Assembly (NCBI GenBank): GCA_018333455.1
Contig: JAGXTN010000006.1
Location: forward strand, 1-62,064
Length of the DNA: 62,064 nucleotides
Reading direction: 5' to 3'
Source of the DNA: Dethiobacter sp.
GTDB taxonomy: Bacteria; Bacillota; Dethiobacteria; Dethiobacterales; Dethiobacteraceae
In this document: piece by piece, positions 61,016 through 62,064 of the stretch
Layout: each line of letters starts with the position of its first letter
How positions within the stretch are numbered: position 1 is the first letter of the stretch
Notes under the pieces: model-generated
What the model was told of the DNA's origin: nothing
The model's database searches: none
What the model saw: only the letters and a program-made list of their open reading frames with translations
Program-made: the position numbers and the translations under genes

Positions 61016-61930
61016 TTAGTTCACGCAGAACCGGCCCCTTGCCAGCGCCAATTGTCTGCTTCCCAGTTCCCGGCCGATGATTTTCTCTGCGAGTAAAGCG
61101 GCTGCCAACAGTTTTGGCCAATCCAGTCCTGTTTGCACTCCCATGGCTTCCAGCAAATAAACAACGTCCTCCGTTGCAATATTGCCTGTGGCATGCGGAA
61201 TAAAGGGGCAACCGCCAAGACCGCCGATTGAACTTTCTATTACACGTATGCCGCTCCATACACCAGCAGTGACGCAAGCCAGTCCCATCCCGCGTGTATC
61301 GTGGATGTGCAGAGAAAAGTCACCCTCGGGAAAGCGTGTCAATATGCCGTGGCAGATTTCCGAGACATGCAGCGGGTTACCGAGCCCGGCAGTGTCTGAC
61401 AGAGCCACCCTTGCCATCCCTAGAGCCAGCAGCCGCTCAACCAGAGCATAGACACGGTCATAAGGGATTTTCCCTTCGTAAGGACAGCCGAACACCGTTG
61501 ACAGCGCCACCCGCATAATCACCCCGTGCTCCCCTGCCAGACCGGCAATTGCTTCAATCTCGGCCAGCGCTTGCTCCACAGTCATGCGGACGTTTTTTGC
61601 ACTGTGAGTCTCACTGCAGGTTGCAACCACCTGCAATTCACGGACGCCGGCAGCAATGGCGTCTTCTGCGCCGCGCGTGTTTACAACAAGAGCTGATAAG
61701 CTGACCCCAGCCGGATTCCCCAGCGCTTTTACCACCTGCAGCGCATCCCGCATCTGCGGCACCGCTTGTGGGCTTACAAACGAAGTGGCTTCTATTTCTT
61801 TTAGACCCGCTTCCGTCAGTGCCCAAGCCAGAGCTATTTTGTCTTCTGTGGCAATAAAGCTTTTTTCATTCTGCAGGCCGTCCCGCAGGCCCACTTCCCG
61901 GATCAAAACGCTGCGCGGTAATGAGATCAT
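61016..61930 (-). CDS. mvaB: Hydroxymethylglutaryl-CoA lyase
   Basis: 304-residue TIM-barrel enzyme splitting HMG-CoA to acetyl-CoA and acetoacetate, last step of leucine breakdown. IREVGLRDGLQNEK at the N-terminus, metal-binding HIHDTRGMG, and the active-site Cys loop SIGGLGGCPF. Start ATG 61930, preceded by AAAGGGTGAG; an upstream in-frame extension is repeat DNA. First of two minus-strand genes visible here; any promoter lies in or beyond the repeat array. Confidence 0.94.
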   Translation of the reverse strand: MISLPRSVLIREVGLRDGLQNEKSFIATEDKIALAWALTEAGLKEIEATSFVSPQAVPQMRDALQVVKALGNPAGVSLSALVVNTRGAEDAIAAGVRELQVVATCSETHSAKNVRMTVEQALAEIEAIAGLAGEHGVIMRVALSTVFGCPYEGKIPYDRVYALVERLLALGMARVALSDTAGLGNPLHVSEICHGILTRFPEGDFSLHIHDTRGMGLACVTAGVWSGIRVIESSIGGLGGCPFIPHATGNIATEDVVYLLEAMGVQTGLDWPKLLAAALLAEKIIGRELGSRQLALARGRFCVN

Positions 61931-61956
61931 CTTCTCACCCTTTCCTAGAGACACAT

Positions 61957-62064
61957 TGGGCAGACACACAGGTCTGCCCCTACACCGGGCAGACACACAG
62001 GTCTGCCCCTACACCGGGCAGACACACAGGTCTGCCCCTACACCGGGCAGACACACAGGTCTGC
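61957..62064. repeat. Tandem array of 29-bp palindromic units at the window edge
   Basis: Units beginning GGGCAGAC at 61958, 61987, 62016 and 62045, exact 29-bp period, each with stem GGGCAGAC/GTCTGCCC and loop ACACAG, separated by CCTACACC. On the minus strand they read GTAGGGGCAGACC, the same element as at 39.1 kb. The array runs off the window end, upstream of mvaB. Confidence 0.93.

Noticed and set aside
61957-62064. CRISPR array at the window edge
   Set aside because: Exact 29-bp tandem units with no spacers.

Overview
The window is about 62 kb of chromosome from an anaerobic, spore-forming member of the Firmicutes (clostridial side). The evidence is the gene order nadD-yqeK-LCP-rsfS and rplU-prp-rpmA-spo0B-obg, the sporulation genes lonB, spoIVFA, spoIVFB and spo0B, a Firmicutes-type LexA box, an L27 protein with the N-terminal extension removed by Prp, and Rnf plus Mrp-type ion-pumping complexes. 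Base composition is mid-GC. I do not assign a genus. Nearly all genes run on the + strand, except the rarA-dinB operon at the left end and an acyl-CoA dehydrogenase / HMG-CoA lyase pair at the right end.

Region by region. 1-168: end of a structured RNA with terminator (possibly 6S). 255-3137: SOS-type operon dinB-small protein-rarA. 3.3-4.4 kb: a nine-haem cytochrome c lipoprotein. 4.5-12.7 kb: protein quality control (tig, clpP, clpX, lonB, lon) and engB. 12.9-16.9 kb: valS and folC. 17.1-22.3 kb: complete rnfCDGEAB, with an RnfG that has two flavin-binding domains. 22.4-30.8 kb: moaC and a ten-gene Mrp/Mbh-like cation antiporter operon whose last subunit carries seven tandem 25-residue repeats. 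30.9-31.1 kb: a strongly structured non-coding stretch between two terminators. 31.2-32.7 kb: apbE (the flavin transferase expected to modify Rnf) and a Gx-family membrane protein.

32.7-41.6 kb is the cell shape and division cluster maf-radC-mreBCD-mrdA-minCDE-rodA. Then come spoIVFA/spoIVFB, a B12-binding radical SAM protein with its DUF2344 partner, RNase G/E, the L21 leader with rplU-prp-rpmA, spo0B, obg, nadD, an RRM protein, yqeK, a degenerate LCP protein and rsfS. 54.7-57.9 kb is an OmpR-type two-component system followed by two secreted proteins; the promoter between them carries four pentamers at exact 11-bp spacing, so the regulator probably controls the secreted pair. A tRNA-Ala(GGC), an AT-rich gap with a Fic protein under a large palindrome, and the acyl-CoA genes close the window.

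Functionally, the Rnf complex (ferredoxin:NAD+ oxidoreductase, Na+ or H+ pumping), its flavin-inserting enzyme ApbE and the antiporter complex probably work together on membrane ion gradients. Superimposed on the genes is a family of short palindromic repeats (conserved GTAGGGGC end, variable compensating stems) found singly and in tandem arrays near 12.76, 39.15, 41.6-42.1, 52.43 and 61.96-62.06 kb. A second, 44-bp repeat occurs upstream of both valS and moaC.
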